DNA of 5,358 nucleotides from assembly GCA_030533035.1 (NCBI GenBank), contig JAUNJW010000150.1, positions 1-5,358 of the forward strand, given 5' to 3'. The notes beneath the pieces were generated by a model. That model was not told where the DNA came from. It worked only from the letters and a program-made list of their open reading frames with translations, and ran no database searches. This stretch comes from Erysipelotrichaceae bacterium (GTDB lineage: Bacteria; Bacillota_I; Bacilli_A; Erysipelotrichales; Erysipelotrichaceae). Position numbers and translations under genes: made by a program. Below are positions 1-5,233 of the stretch, piece by piece (position 1 is the first letter of the stretch; every line of letters starts with the position of its first letter).

Positions 1-761
1 CTCATGTTCAGGTCAGTCTGTAACGCATACGCCTTTTCGAAGCCGTCACTCATGATGTTACCGACAGCCATGATGAACTGAATCAGGACTGTGTCCTTGT
101 TTGCAGGCCATTCAACCGCTTTGATCTGCTGGATGATGTTTGCACCGTCGATGACTGCAGCTTCCTTCAGCTCCTTACTGGCGTTGGACAGCGCAGCAGT
201 GTAAATGATGGAGCCCCAGCCTGCACCCTGCCAGATACCGGACGCGATATAGATCGTACGGAATGCGGAAGGCATCGTCATGAAGTTTGTCTGCGTGCCA
301 AGCATTGAGTTGATCATACCTGTCGGAGAAAGCAGGATACGGACGATACCGCAGAGGACGATAACAGAAATGAAATTCGGCATGTAGAGAACAAGCTGAA
401 TCTTCTGCTTGATGCTCGTGCTCAGGATACGGTTGAGCAGGAACGCGAGCAGAATCGGCACCGGGAATCCCCAAAGCAAGCCAAAGACACTCAGCTTCAG
501 AGTATTCATCAGGTATCTCATGAAGTCAGGCGATGAGAGGAATCTTGAGAAATGCGCAAAACCTACCCACTCACTGCCGAGAATACCTCTGAACGGGTTG
601 TATTCCATAAATGCAATCAGAACACCGCCCATCGGAATATATCTGAAAATGATTGTCAGAAGGAACGCCGGTAAAATAAAAATCGCATAGAGCTGCCAAT
701 GCTGCTTCATGTAAAGCAGGGTGGCATGCAGTTTCGAATTCTTGGTCGAAACTTTTTCCAT
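1..761 (-). CDS. lplB: LplB-family ABC sugar transporter permease, N-terminal part (cut by window edge)
   Basis: Integral-membrane subunit of a binding-protein-dependent ABC importer for oligosaccharides or complex sugars (LplB/COG4209 type, MalF-like role). The minus-strand frame runs open from ATG at 761 to position 1, giving 253 residues; the family is usually about 300-320, so roughly the last 50-70 are missing. Family marks seen: an IPMGGVLIAF stretch near residue 42, YNPFRGILGSEWVG at 54-67, NTLKLSVFGLLWGFPVPI near 86-103, MPNFISVIVLCGIV at 127-140 followed by LLSPTG, and the cytoplasmic EAA loop (EAA at 200-202, DGA at 205-207) that docks on the ATPase. Hydrophobic helices lie near 22-42, 84-110, 122-145, 168-190 and 225-240. 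The start is fixed by an AGGAGGG Shine-Dalgarno (766-772) four bases upstream. The end of the EAA loop reads EWPANKDT, where relatives usually have something like LPGIxPT. The partner permease and binding protein would be expected further along the minus strand. The substrate cannot be told from sequence. Confidence 0.93.
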   Translation of the reverse strand, partial: MEKVSTKNSKLHATLLYMKQHWQLYAIFILPAFLLTIIFRYIPMGGVLIAFMEYNPFRGILGSEWVGFAHFSRFLSSPDFMRYLMNTLKLSVFGLLWGFPVPILLAFLLNRILSTSIKQKIQLVLYMPNFISVIVLCGIVRILLSPTGMINSMLGTQTNFMTMPSAFRTIYIASGIWQGAGWGSIIYTAALSNASKELKEAAVIDGANIIQQIKAVEWPANKDTVLIQFIMAVGNIMSDGFEKAYALQTDLNM

Positions 762-812
762 TGAACCCTCCTTTTTTAAAGCCCCTTATTATTCATTTGC
801 ACGCCGCGGCCA

Positions 813-831
813 GATAGTGCATTTGCATAGT
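813..831. repeat. 19-bp operator candidate, copy 1 (permease side)
   Basis: The sequence GATAGTGCATTTGCATAGT is repeated exactly at 1255-1273, 442 bp away in the same orientation. Its core TGCA-TT-TGCA is a near-perfect dyad, as expected for a dimeric regulator. It lies inside the leader of the predicted permease transcript. The natural candidate binder is the adjacent LacI-family protein, but the core lacks the central CG typical of LacI-family operators, so another regulator is possible. Confidence 0.65.
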
Positions 832-853
832 AAGCGGTTTCAAGTTCAAGTCT

Positions 854-882
854 AATTTACCAAACGCAACTATTTCAGTCAA
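854..882 (-). promoter_or_regulatory. Predicted promoter for the minus-strand permease operon
   Basis: Read on the minus strand: -35 TTGACT (882-877, five of six consensus bases), a 17-base spacer, and -10 TAAATT (859-854, four of six). Transcription would begin near 847, leaving a leader of about 86 bases before the permease ATG at 761. The 19-bp operator candidate at 813-831 then falls about 16-34 bases downstream of the start, a classic repressing position. This is prediction by eye only. Confidence 0.5.
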
Positions 883-900
883 TGTTTTGTGTAATTCTTG

Positions 901-911
901 TGAAACGTTTT
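901..911. promoter_or_regulatory. TGAAACGTTTT box, copy 1 (LacI/CcpA-type core)
   Basis: This contains the palindrome AAACGTTT, the usual centre of LacI/GalR-family operators including CcpA cre sites. The spacing does not fit the full cre consensus TGWAANCGNTNWCA, being one base short on the left. It lies 18 bases upstream of the predicted permease -35 box. The same 11 bases recur at 1203-1213. Confidence 0.4.
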
Positions 912-991
912 TCCTGGTTTCGCAGCCTCCCGGTATGGCCGCTGACACAGACAAATTGTGGCAATCCATATAAATACAGGGAAAATCATTC

Positions 992-1030
992 GTCATATCC
1001 TTCAGGTATATGCCGGGACCGCGATATGAC
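992..1030. repeat. 8-bp perfect inverted repeat GTCATATC / GATATGAC
   Basis: The arms are 992-999 and 1023-1030, separated by 23 bases, so arm centres are 31 bp apart (about three helical turns). The right arm overlaps the GACATTTGTC dyad at 1028-1037. It could be a paired binding site on one face of the helix. No partner protein can be assigned. Confidence 0.3.
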
Positions 1031-1146
1031 ATTTGTCGTATATTGCATTTTTGTGTCATTTGTCATTTTTTTGGATTATGAAAATTCAAGAATATTAAGA
1101 CCGCAAAGCTTTGGATCAGCAGGCGTGTAATCACTCTCTTCCCAGT

Positions 1147-1166
1147 GCCGGGAACCGGCGGCCGGT
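1147..1166. repeat. GC-rich knot of overlapping small hairpins
   Basis: CCGG occurs three times at exact 7-bp intervals (1148, 1155, 1162). This permits two mutually exclusive 5-bp hairpins: GCCGG-GAA-CCGGC at 1147-1159 and ACCGG-CGG-CCGGT at 1154-1166. It stands out in an AT-rich region. A related stretch, TGCCGGGACCGCG, is at 1011-1023. There is no T-tract, so it is not an ordinary terminator. Function unknown. Confidence 0.3.
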
Positions 1167-1202
1167 AAACACACAAAACCGTGAAATCTGCCGCAATCTT
1201 AA

Positions 1203-1213
1203 TGAAACGTTTT
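1203..1213. promoter_or_regulatory. TGAAACGTTTT box, copy 2
   Basis: Exact 11-base copy of the box at 901-911, again with the AAACGTTT dyad. It lies ten bases upstream of the first predicted lacI-side -35 box (1224-1229). Its placement mirrors that of the copy before the permease promoter. Confidence 0.4.
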
Positions 1214-1223
1214 CTCTGTTCTA

Positions 1224-1252
1224 TTGAACAATCAGCGGATGCGCAGTAAGAT
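1224..1252 (+). promoter_or_regulatory. Predicted upstream promoter (P2) for the lacI operon
   Basis: The -35 is TTGAAC (1224-1229), followed by a 17-base spacer and -10 TAAGAT (1247-1252, four of six). Transcription would start near 1259, inside the 19-bp operator at 1255-1273, so a bound regulator should block it. A transcript from here would carry the full inverted repeat in front of lacI. It is weaker in sequence than the downstream promoter and is prediction only. Confidence 0.4.
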
Positions 1253-1254
1253 TT

Positions 1255-1273
1255 GATAGTGCATTTGCATAGT
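1255..1273. repeat. 19-bp operator candidate, copy 2 (lacI side)
   Basis: Exact second copy of GATAGTGCATTTGCATAGT. It overlaps the start site of the predicted P2 promoter and ends 11 bases before the -35 of P1. This fits autoregulation of the lacI operon. With copy 1 it forms a pair 442 bp apart, close to 42 helical turns at 10.5 bp per turn, so looping between the two is possible. Confidence 0.65.
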
Positions 1274-1284
1274 CTTTTCGTAAA

Positions 1285-1313
1285 TTGACAGTGCAGAGAC
1301 CTAAATGTTAAAT
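1285..1313 (+). promoter_or_regulatory. Predicted downstream promoter (P1) for the lacI operon
   Basis: A perfect -35 TTGACA (1285-1290), a 17-base spacer and -10 TTAAAT (1308-1313, four of six). Transcription would begin near 1320, leaving a leader of about 23 bases. That leader omits the left arm of the inverted repeat at 1294-1301. Confidence 0.55.
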
Positions 1314-1339
1314 TAATAAGGATAGTAAAAGGGTCTCTG
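1294..1339 (+). repeat. Inverted repeat overlapping the lacI Shine-Dalgarno
   Basis: CAGAGACC (1294-1301) pairs perfectly with GGTCTCTG (1332-1339), with one further possible T-G pair inside. The loop is about 30 bases and AT-rich. The right arm covers the final two G of the AAAAGGG ribosome binding site (1327-1333) and stops three bases before the lacI ATG. Folding could lower lacI translation, but only in RNA that starts upstream of 1294. Confidence 0.4.
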
Positions 1340-1342
1340 ATA

Positions 1343-2392
1343 ATGGGAAAAAAAGTCACAATCCAGGATATTGCCGACGCGCTCGGATTATCCAGAAATA
1401 CGGTATCCAAGGCAATCAACAATTCGGAAGGACTGGCTGAAAACACAAAGCAGCTGATTCTTGATAAAGCCGTGGAAATGGGTTACAAGCAGTTTTCCTA
1501 TGTAATGGCTATGGCGGAAGTCAACAGGAGCAGAACTGTCGCTGATGAAATTCCGCAAAGCGGGGAAATCGCGCTTTTCACAACCTCCCAGAGATACCGG
1601 GGAAGTCACTTTTCATCACTGATGATGGATAAATTCCAGCAGGAGATCACACAGCTCGGCTTCCTGCTTGTGACATACAGCATCAGCAAAGATGCACTCC
1701 ACACATCAGTCCTGCCGCCCACTTTCAGCAAAGAGAGAACCAGGGCAGTTATCTGTATCGGGATTTTTGACAAACAGTATGCGGATCTGATCTGCTCAAT
1801 CTGCCTTCCCGTCCTGTTTGTGGACGCGCCGTGCTGGCCTTCCGGCAGAAGTGTAAATGGTGATCTGCTGCTCATGGACAACACAACCGAAATCAGCCAG
1901 TTTATCCATGACAAGGCAGCACTGGGCATTAAACGGTTCGGCTTTATCGGCGACTACAGGCACTGTCAGTCATTTTATGAAAGATATGCGGCTTTCCGGC
2001 AGTCACTGATCCGGGAAGGACTGGAATACGATGAGAAATTTGTCATTTCTCCAAGCGACAGGGATCTCGGAGCGATGCGCGACATGCTTCACGATCTCGA
2101 TGAATACCCCGACTGCTTCATCTGCGCCAATGATTTCAACGCGATTGACGCAATGATGATTCTCCGCCTCAAAGACAGTGACCTTCTGAAGCAGGTCCGT
2201 TTCCTGGGATTTGACGACTCCCATGAGTCAAGAATCTTCACCCCTGCCCTCTCCACTGTCCATATCCATACCCAGTCACTGGCCTTCACGGCAGTCGCGC
2301 TGCTGATGACCAGAATGCAGTATCCGACCATGGAATACCGTACAGTCCATGTCGCGACCGACCTGATCCTGAGGGATTCAACCGAATTCTGA
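1343..2392 (+). CDS. LacI-family transcriptional regulator
   Basis: DNA-binding sugar-responsive regulator of 349 residues, the usual family length. An N-terminal helix-turn-helix covers residues 5-27 (TIQDIADALGLSRNTVSKAINN; turn near L14-G15, recognition helix R18-N26). A periplasmic-binding-protein-like effector and dimerisation domain runs from about 73 to 345, with family marks FLGFDDS near 292, TPALSTVHIH near 303, and the closing LILRDST. The start has an AAAAGGG site nine bases upstream. The hinge is odd: after GY at 47-48 comes KQFSYVMAMAEV in place of the common PNxxAxxL hinge helix, and a roughly 12-residue linker follows. Similar GYKQFSY hinges are familiar to me from Clostridia/Erysipelotrichia regulators, so this is probably a subfamily trait. 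It is the first gene of an operon with the DUF624 gene 14 bases downstream. It most likely controls this operon and the divergent permease. Effector unknown. Confidence 0.95.
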   Translation: MGKKVTIQDIADALGLSRNTVSKAINNSEGLAENTKQLILDKAVEMGYKQFSYVMAMAEVNRSRTVADEIPQSGEIALFTTSQRYRGSHFSSLMMDKFQQEITQLGFLLVTYSISKDALHTSVLPPTFSKERTRAVICIGIFDKQYADLICSICLPVLFVDAPCWPSGRSVNGDLLLMDNTTEISQFIHDKAALGIKRFGFIGDYRHCQSFYERYAAFRQSLIREGLEYDEKFVISPSDRDLGAMRDMLHDLDEYPDCFICANDFNAIDAMMILRLKDSDLLKQVRFLGFDDSHESRIFTPALSTVHIHTQSLAFTAVALLMTRMQYPTMEYRTVHVATDLILRDSTEF

Positions 2393-2406
2393 TTATGGAG
2401 TAGTTT

Positions 2407-3051
2407 ATGAACTTTTTTTCCTACGAAAGTAAATTCAGTCAGCTTCTGATCAAGCTTTCATACAGCTGCTGGCTGAACGTGCTCTGGTTTGCCTGCTCGC
2501 TGCCGATATTCACGATCGGCGCGTCCACAACCGCGCTTTATTCAGTCACCCTGAAAATAGCGGATGACAGGGAATCCAACGTCACAAAACAGTTCTTTGA
2601 CGCTTTCAAGGAAAACTTTGCCCAGGCAACACGGCTCTGGCTGATCATGCTGGGAGCAGGGCTGTTCCTTGGTGCAGATCTCTTTGTTGTTTACCGGCTC
2701 AGGGCAGCGTCGCTGGGTGCCATGGGCATCATGTGGACGCTGGTCATGGCTTTCCTGATCGGAGCCCTGGTTATTTATACGATTGTTTTGACATATGTGT
2801 TCCCGCTGACCGCCAGTGTCATCAACACGGATAAGGAAATGCTGAAAAATTCCTTCCTGATCGGCACCCGGTATCTGTTTGTTACTATCGTTGTTTTTGC
2901 AATCCATGTTATTATGTTTCTAGCGATTGTAATTGTCTTTACACCGCTGGTTATCTTCGGTGAAGGACTTGCGGCACTGATCAGTTCATTCTTCCTTCTG
3001 AATGTGATCCGTCTGTGCTCATATCTGCCTGAAGAGGAGAATGAAAAATGA
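2407..3051 (+). CDS. DUF624 (YesL-like) integral membrane protein
   Basis: A 214-residue membrane protein of the DUF624/YesL family, which is repeatedly found beside LplB-type sugar ABC transporters (for example yesL near the rhamnogalacturonan genes of Bacillus subtilis) but has no established biochemical role. The N-terminus is typical: MNFFSYESKFSQ, then NVLWFACSLPIFTIGASTTA (24-43) and a KQFFDAFKENFAQAT segment at 61-75. About five hydrophobic helices lie near 22-45, 76-97, 107-132, 157-180 and 182-203. The tail is charged (PEEENEK). The start has GGAG (2397-2400) six bases upstream and follows the lacI stop by 14 bases. Its stop overlaps the next start in ATGA, implying translational coupling. 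I infer an accessory role in the uptake system, such as assembly, sensing or regulation. Confidence 0.9.
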   Translation: MNFFSYESKFSQLLIKLSYSCWLNVLWFACSLPIFTIGASTTALYSVTLKIADDRESNVTKQFFDAFKENFAQATRLWLIMLGAGLFLGADLFVVYRLRAASLGAMGIMWTLVMAFLIGALVIYTIVLTYVFPLTASVINTDKEMLKNSFLIGTRYLFVTIVVFAIHVIMFLAIVIVFTPLVIFGEGLAALISSFFLLNVIRLCSYLPEEENEK

Positions 3052-3791
3052 TCAGCCCGAAAGGTTCAAAAGAGAGTTTTCATATCCGGGACTCCTTTAA
3101 AAAAATGACCTTCTCGCAGAAGATCGACTACATCATCGCGTATTATAAGTTTCCCGTCATCACTGCAATTATCGCGGCCGCAGTGTTGATATCTACAGCC
3201 GTCGAGAGAGCGAACAGGAAGCAGCCGGTGATTTACACGGCCTTTGCCAACGTAGGGGTTGGCGAAACGCTTCTTGAACACTTTTCCGACGAGTACCTGG
3301 TCTTTGCCGGCAAAACCAGCAAAGAAGGAGTGGTCCTTTACCGGGACCTCTACATCTCAGATGATTCGTCATCTGAAAATCATCAGTACGCATATGCTTC
3401 CAAGCTGAAGGTTTTAGGAGCGATCAGCTCCCGCAAGCTTGACCTTGTGCTGATGAACAAAGAAGCATATGACCTGTTTTCATCCAGCGGATTTCTCTGC
3501 AACCTTGATGACCTGCTGAAACAGGACACAAAGCTTCACAGCAAGCTCAGTGACCTGATCATTTCCAACACGGTTATCACGGAAGACAATTCCATTGAGT
3601 ACGATCTGGGCGAAGCCGAAGAGTATACGGCAGAAACTATTGAAATGAAGAACGGCCTGGACGTCTCAGCGGCACCATGTCTGGCGAGCGCCGGATTCCC
3701 TGACACCGTCTATCTCGGTGTCATCGAAAACAGCCCCCGCAAGGATGAAGCACTTTCCTTCATAGGCTATCTCTTTGAACCCTACCCGTAA
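3048..3791 (+). CDS. Membrane-anchored protein of unknown function with a solute-binding-like outer region
   Basis: A 247-residue protein with no named family that I can assign. Residues 1-34 are basic and probably cytoplasmic (KMTFSQKIDYIIAYYKF), followed by one helix near 36-53 (VITAIIAAAVLISTAVER), then about 190 residues expected outside the membrane. There is no cleavable signal or lipobox. The stretch KLKVLGAISSRKLDLVLMNKEAYDLF (written 119-144) and the following GFLCNLDDLL resemble the 'target protein / sink residue' part of type-2 periplasmic binding folds, and NSPRKDEALSFIGYLF at the end resembles the C-terminal helix of extracellular solute-binding proteins. Proteins of this build, with a 'K..YF..YYK' segment before one helix, are common beside DUF624 genes in Firmicutes as far as I recall. 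The start overlaps the DUF624 stop (ATGA) with AGAGGAGA just upstream. It could help sense substrate or work with DUF624; this is inference. Confidence 0.75.
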   Translation: MISPKGSKESFHIRDSFKKMTFSQKIDYIIAYYKFPVITAIIAAAVLISTAVERANRKQPVIYTAFANVGVGETLLEHFSDEYLVFAGKTSKEGVVLYRDLYISDDSSSENHQYAYASKLKVLGAISSRKLDLVLMNKEAYDLFSSSGFLCNLDDLLKQDTKLHSKLSDLIISNTVITEDNSIEYDLGEAEEYTAETIEMKNGLDVSAAPCLASAGFPDTVYLGVIENSPRKDEALSFIGYLFEPYP

Positions 3792-3797
3792 AGAGAG

Positions 3798-3870
3798 AGC
3801 CGCCCATTCCGTAAGACGGTGCAAAACCGTGCCAGAAAGTCAGGGCCTTTTCGATTAAATAACGGCGGCT
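3798..3870 (+). ncRNA. Possible structured RNA leader before the ABC ATPase gene
   Basis: AGCCGCC (3798-3804) pairs perfectly with GGCGGCT (3864-3870), closing a 59-base interior. Inside, ACGGT (3816-3820) can pair with ACCGT (3826-3830) around a GCAAA loop, with an alternative CCGT-AAG-ACGG hairpin at 3809-3819. A weaker stem, CCAGA/TCAGG, lies at 3832-3844. The mutually exclusive inner stems look like a switch, but there is no poly-U tract, and I could not match a known riboswitch. Candidate RNA motifs (malK-I to III, msiK) have been described upstream of sugar ABC ATPase genes; I cannot tell whether this is one. A weak -10 (CATAAT, 3876-3881) without a good -35 would place a start after this element, in which case it would not be in that transcript. 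Confidence 0.35.
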
Positions 3871-3897
3871 GGCTTCATAATTCTTTCAAAATAAGAG

Positions 3898-3904
3898 AAA
3901 GGGG
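3898..3904 (+). promoter_or_regulatory. Ribosome binding site of the ABC ATPase, unusually distant
   Basis: AAAGGGG is the only convincing purine-rich site, yet it ends 14 bases before the ATG at 3919, longer than the usual 5-10. No in-frame start lies between it and the ATG, and an in-frame stop (3892-3894) is just upstream. The ATG is supported by the family-typical [15 protein letters not shown]-terminus. Confidence 0.5.
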
Positions 3905-3918
3905 CAAAACAAGAAACT

Positions 3919-5136
3919 ATGGCAACAGTATCACTTAAGGCAATTCAGAAAGTTTATCCTCACGCAGAACCGCAGAAGAAAAAGAAGGCAAAGAAGAAGA
4001 AGGAAGATGAGCCTGTAGAAGAGAAGAAGTACAAACTGAAGGTCACCGATGAAGGTGTCATCGCAGTTGACAACTTCAACCTCGACATTGCAGACAAAGA
4101 ATTCATCGTATTCGTCGGTCCTTCCGGATGCGGAAAGTCCACAACACTGAGAATGGTCGCCGGCCTTGAAGAAATCACAAGAGGCGATCTCTACATCGAC
4201 GGTGTCAGAATGAACGATGTCGCTCCGAAAGACAGAGACATCGCCATGGTCTTCCAGAACTATGCGCTTTATCCGCATATGACTGTCAGACAGAATCTCG
4301 AATTCCCTCTGAAGTTAAGAAAAGTTCCGAAGGAAGAAATGGACCAGAGAGTCAGTGAAGCTGCTGAAATCCTCGGTATCACACAGTATCTGGAAAGAAA
4401 GCCGAAGGCTCTTTCCGGCGGTCAGAGACAGCGTGTCGCGATCGGCCGTGCTATCGTGCGTGAGCCGAAAGTCCTGCTGATGGATGAACCTCTCTCCAAC
4501 CTTGACGCGAAACTGAGAAACCAGATGAGAGCTGAGATTATCAAACTCAGACAGAGAATCAACACAACTTTCATCTACGTTACCCATGACCAGACAGAAG
4601 CTATGACTCTGGGCGACAGAATCGTCATCATGAAAGACGGCGAAGTCCAGCAGATCGGCACACCGCAGGAAGTTTTCAACAACCCTGTCAATACATTCGT
4701 TGCCGGCTTCATCGGCATGCCTCGTATGAACATGTTCAACGGCAAGCTGGTCAAGAAGAATGGCAAGTATGCTGTCCAGGTTCAGGACGCTGAAGTCGTT
4801 CTGTCCGAAGCTAAGCAGAAGCACCTGGCCGAAAGAAACACTCCTGAAATGGATGTCACAGTCGGCGCAAGACCTGAGCATATCACTCTCGACTATGCTG
4901 AAGGCGCAATGCTTGAAGGTGTCGTGGAAGTCTCCGAAATGATGGGTTCCTCTGTCCATCTGCACATCAACACAAATGGCAGAGACTGCATCATCATCGT
5001 TCCGACACTCGACCTCAAGGACAACAGTGCTCTGGAAATCGGCGCAAATGTCAAGTTCACATTCGCACCGACAGCGGTCCATGTATTTGATCCTTGGACC
5101 GGTCTGAACCTCGAATACAACGACGCTCAGCAGTAA
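3919..5136 (+). CDS. ugpC: MalK/MsmK/UgpC-type sugar ABC transporter ATPase with lysine-rich insertion
   Basis: Cytoplasmic ATP-hydrolysing subunit of carbohydrate ABC importers, 405 residues against about 360-375 usual. Motifs seen: A-loop Tyr13 (KVYP), Walker [10 protein letters not shown] at 67-75, Q-loop Gln113, signature LSGGQ at 165-169, Walker B VLLMDE at 185-190 with catalytic Glu190, D-loop SNLD at 193-196, H-loop His223, then the TOBE/OB regulatory domain from about 240, with GARPEH near 316 and a final VHVFDPWTG. The extra length is mainly an insertion at about residues 15-48, between the A-loop and AVDNFNLDI. It contains a run of eight lysines broken by one alanine (20-28), then acidic residues, then [11 protein letters not shown]. 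All catalytic residues are intact, so it should be active. Codon use (AGA, GTC, ATC heavy) suggests high expression. It is separated from the lacI operon by 127 bases and lacks the 19-bp operator, fitting a shared, broadly used ATPase. The symbol is family-level; the substrate is not established. Confidence 0.95.
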   Translation: MATVSLKAIQKVYPHAEPQKKKKAKKKKEDEPVEEKKYKLKVTDEGVIAVDNFNLDIADKEFIVFVGPSGCGKSTTLRMVAGLEEITRGDLYIDGVRMNDVAPKDRDIAMVFQNYALYPHMTVRQNLEFPLKLRKVPKEEMDQRVSEAAEILGITQYLERKPKALSGGQRQRVAIGRAIVREPKVLLMDEPLSNLDAKLRNQMRAEIIKLRQRINTTFIYVTHDQTEAMTLGDRIVIMKDGEVQQIGTPQEVFNNPVNTFVAGFIGMPRMNMFNGKLVKKNGKYAVQVQDAEVVLSEAKQKHLAERNTPEMDVTVGARPEHITLDYAEGAMLEGVVEVSEMMGSSVHLHINTNGRDCIIIVPTLDLKDNSALEIGANVKFTFAPTAVHVFDPWTGLNLEYNDAQQ

Positions 5137-5152
5137 TCGCCAGATAGTTCGA

Positions 5153-5186
5153 AAAAAGGCACCTGTCATACGGCGGGTGCCTTTTT
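5153..5186. terminator. Strong bidirectional Rho-independent terminator
   Basis: GGCACC (5158-5163) pairs with GGTGCC (5176-5181). The stem continues inward through 5164-5167/5172-5175 with two wobble pairs to an ATAC loop, and outward through AAAAA/TTTTT. The T-run at 5182-5186 ends plus-strand transcripts 16 bases after the ATPase stop; the A-run at 5152-5157 serves as the T-run for minus-strand transcripts. Confidence 0.9.
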
Positions 5187-5206
5187 CGATGCTCTGAAGC
5201 TGCTGA

Positions 5207-5233
5207 AAGGGGAACCTGCGTGCGGTTCCCCTT
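5207..5233 (-). terminator. Second hairpin, probable terminator for the minus-strand oxidoreductase
   Basis: GGGGAACC (5209-5216) pairs with GGTTCCCC (5224-5231), extended by AA/TT, around a seven-base loop. On the minus strand it lies about 25 bases after the oxidoreductase stop and is followed by only three T. It could terminate alone or together with the stronger hairpin beyond it. Confidence 0.6.

Larger units (their letters stand above)
762..1342. promoter_or_regulatory. Divergent control region between the permease and lacI (581 bases, no gene)
   Basis: AT-rich spacer between two divergent transcription units. It holds two identical 19-bp boxes, two TGAAACGTTTT boxes, plausible promoters in both directions, an 8-bp inverted repeat and a small GC-rich knot, each listed separately. 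Short open frames exist (882-1130 plus, 793-1059 minus), but they overlap the control elements, lack good ribosome binding sites and resemble no family I know, so I treat the whole stretch as regulatory. Its length is generous for a divergent promoter pair, and it could host more than one regulator. Confidence 0.8.

Noticed and set aside
175..474. Minus-strand frame of 99 codons within the permease gene
   Set aside because: A different frame of the same strand encodes the clear LplB-type permease; this is an out-of-frame shadow.
901..914. A full catabolite-responsive (cre) site for CcpA
   Set aside because: The AAACGTTT core is right, but the flanks miss the TGWAANCGNTNWCA spacing by one base, so I call it only a LacI-type box.
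793..1059. Minus-strand open frame of 88 codons upstream of the permease
   Set aside because: It has no convincing start signal, crosses the predicted permease promoter and the 19-bp operator, and its product looks random.
882..1130. Plus-strand open frame of 82 codons in the divergent region
   Set aside because: Poor ribosome binding site, unusual composition and no family resemblance; it overlaps several repeat and box elements that explain the region better.
762..1342. CRISPR array or mobile-element end in the repeat-bearing intergenic region
   Set aside because: Only two copies of each repeat, at promoter-related positions 300-440 bp apart, with no regular spacers, no transposase and no terminal repeats or target duplication.
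3798..3870. Intrinsic terminator for the lacI operon
   Set aside because: The long inverted repeat encloses 59 bases and is not followed by a run of T, so it does not fit a Rho-independent terminator.
3798..3870. c-di-GMP, cobalamin, ZTP or guanidine riboswitch
   Set aside because: A few short resemblances (GCCAG, GCAAA) exist, but the conserved cores of these classes are not present in order.
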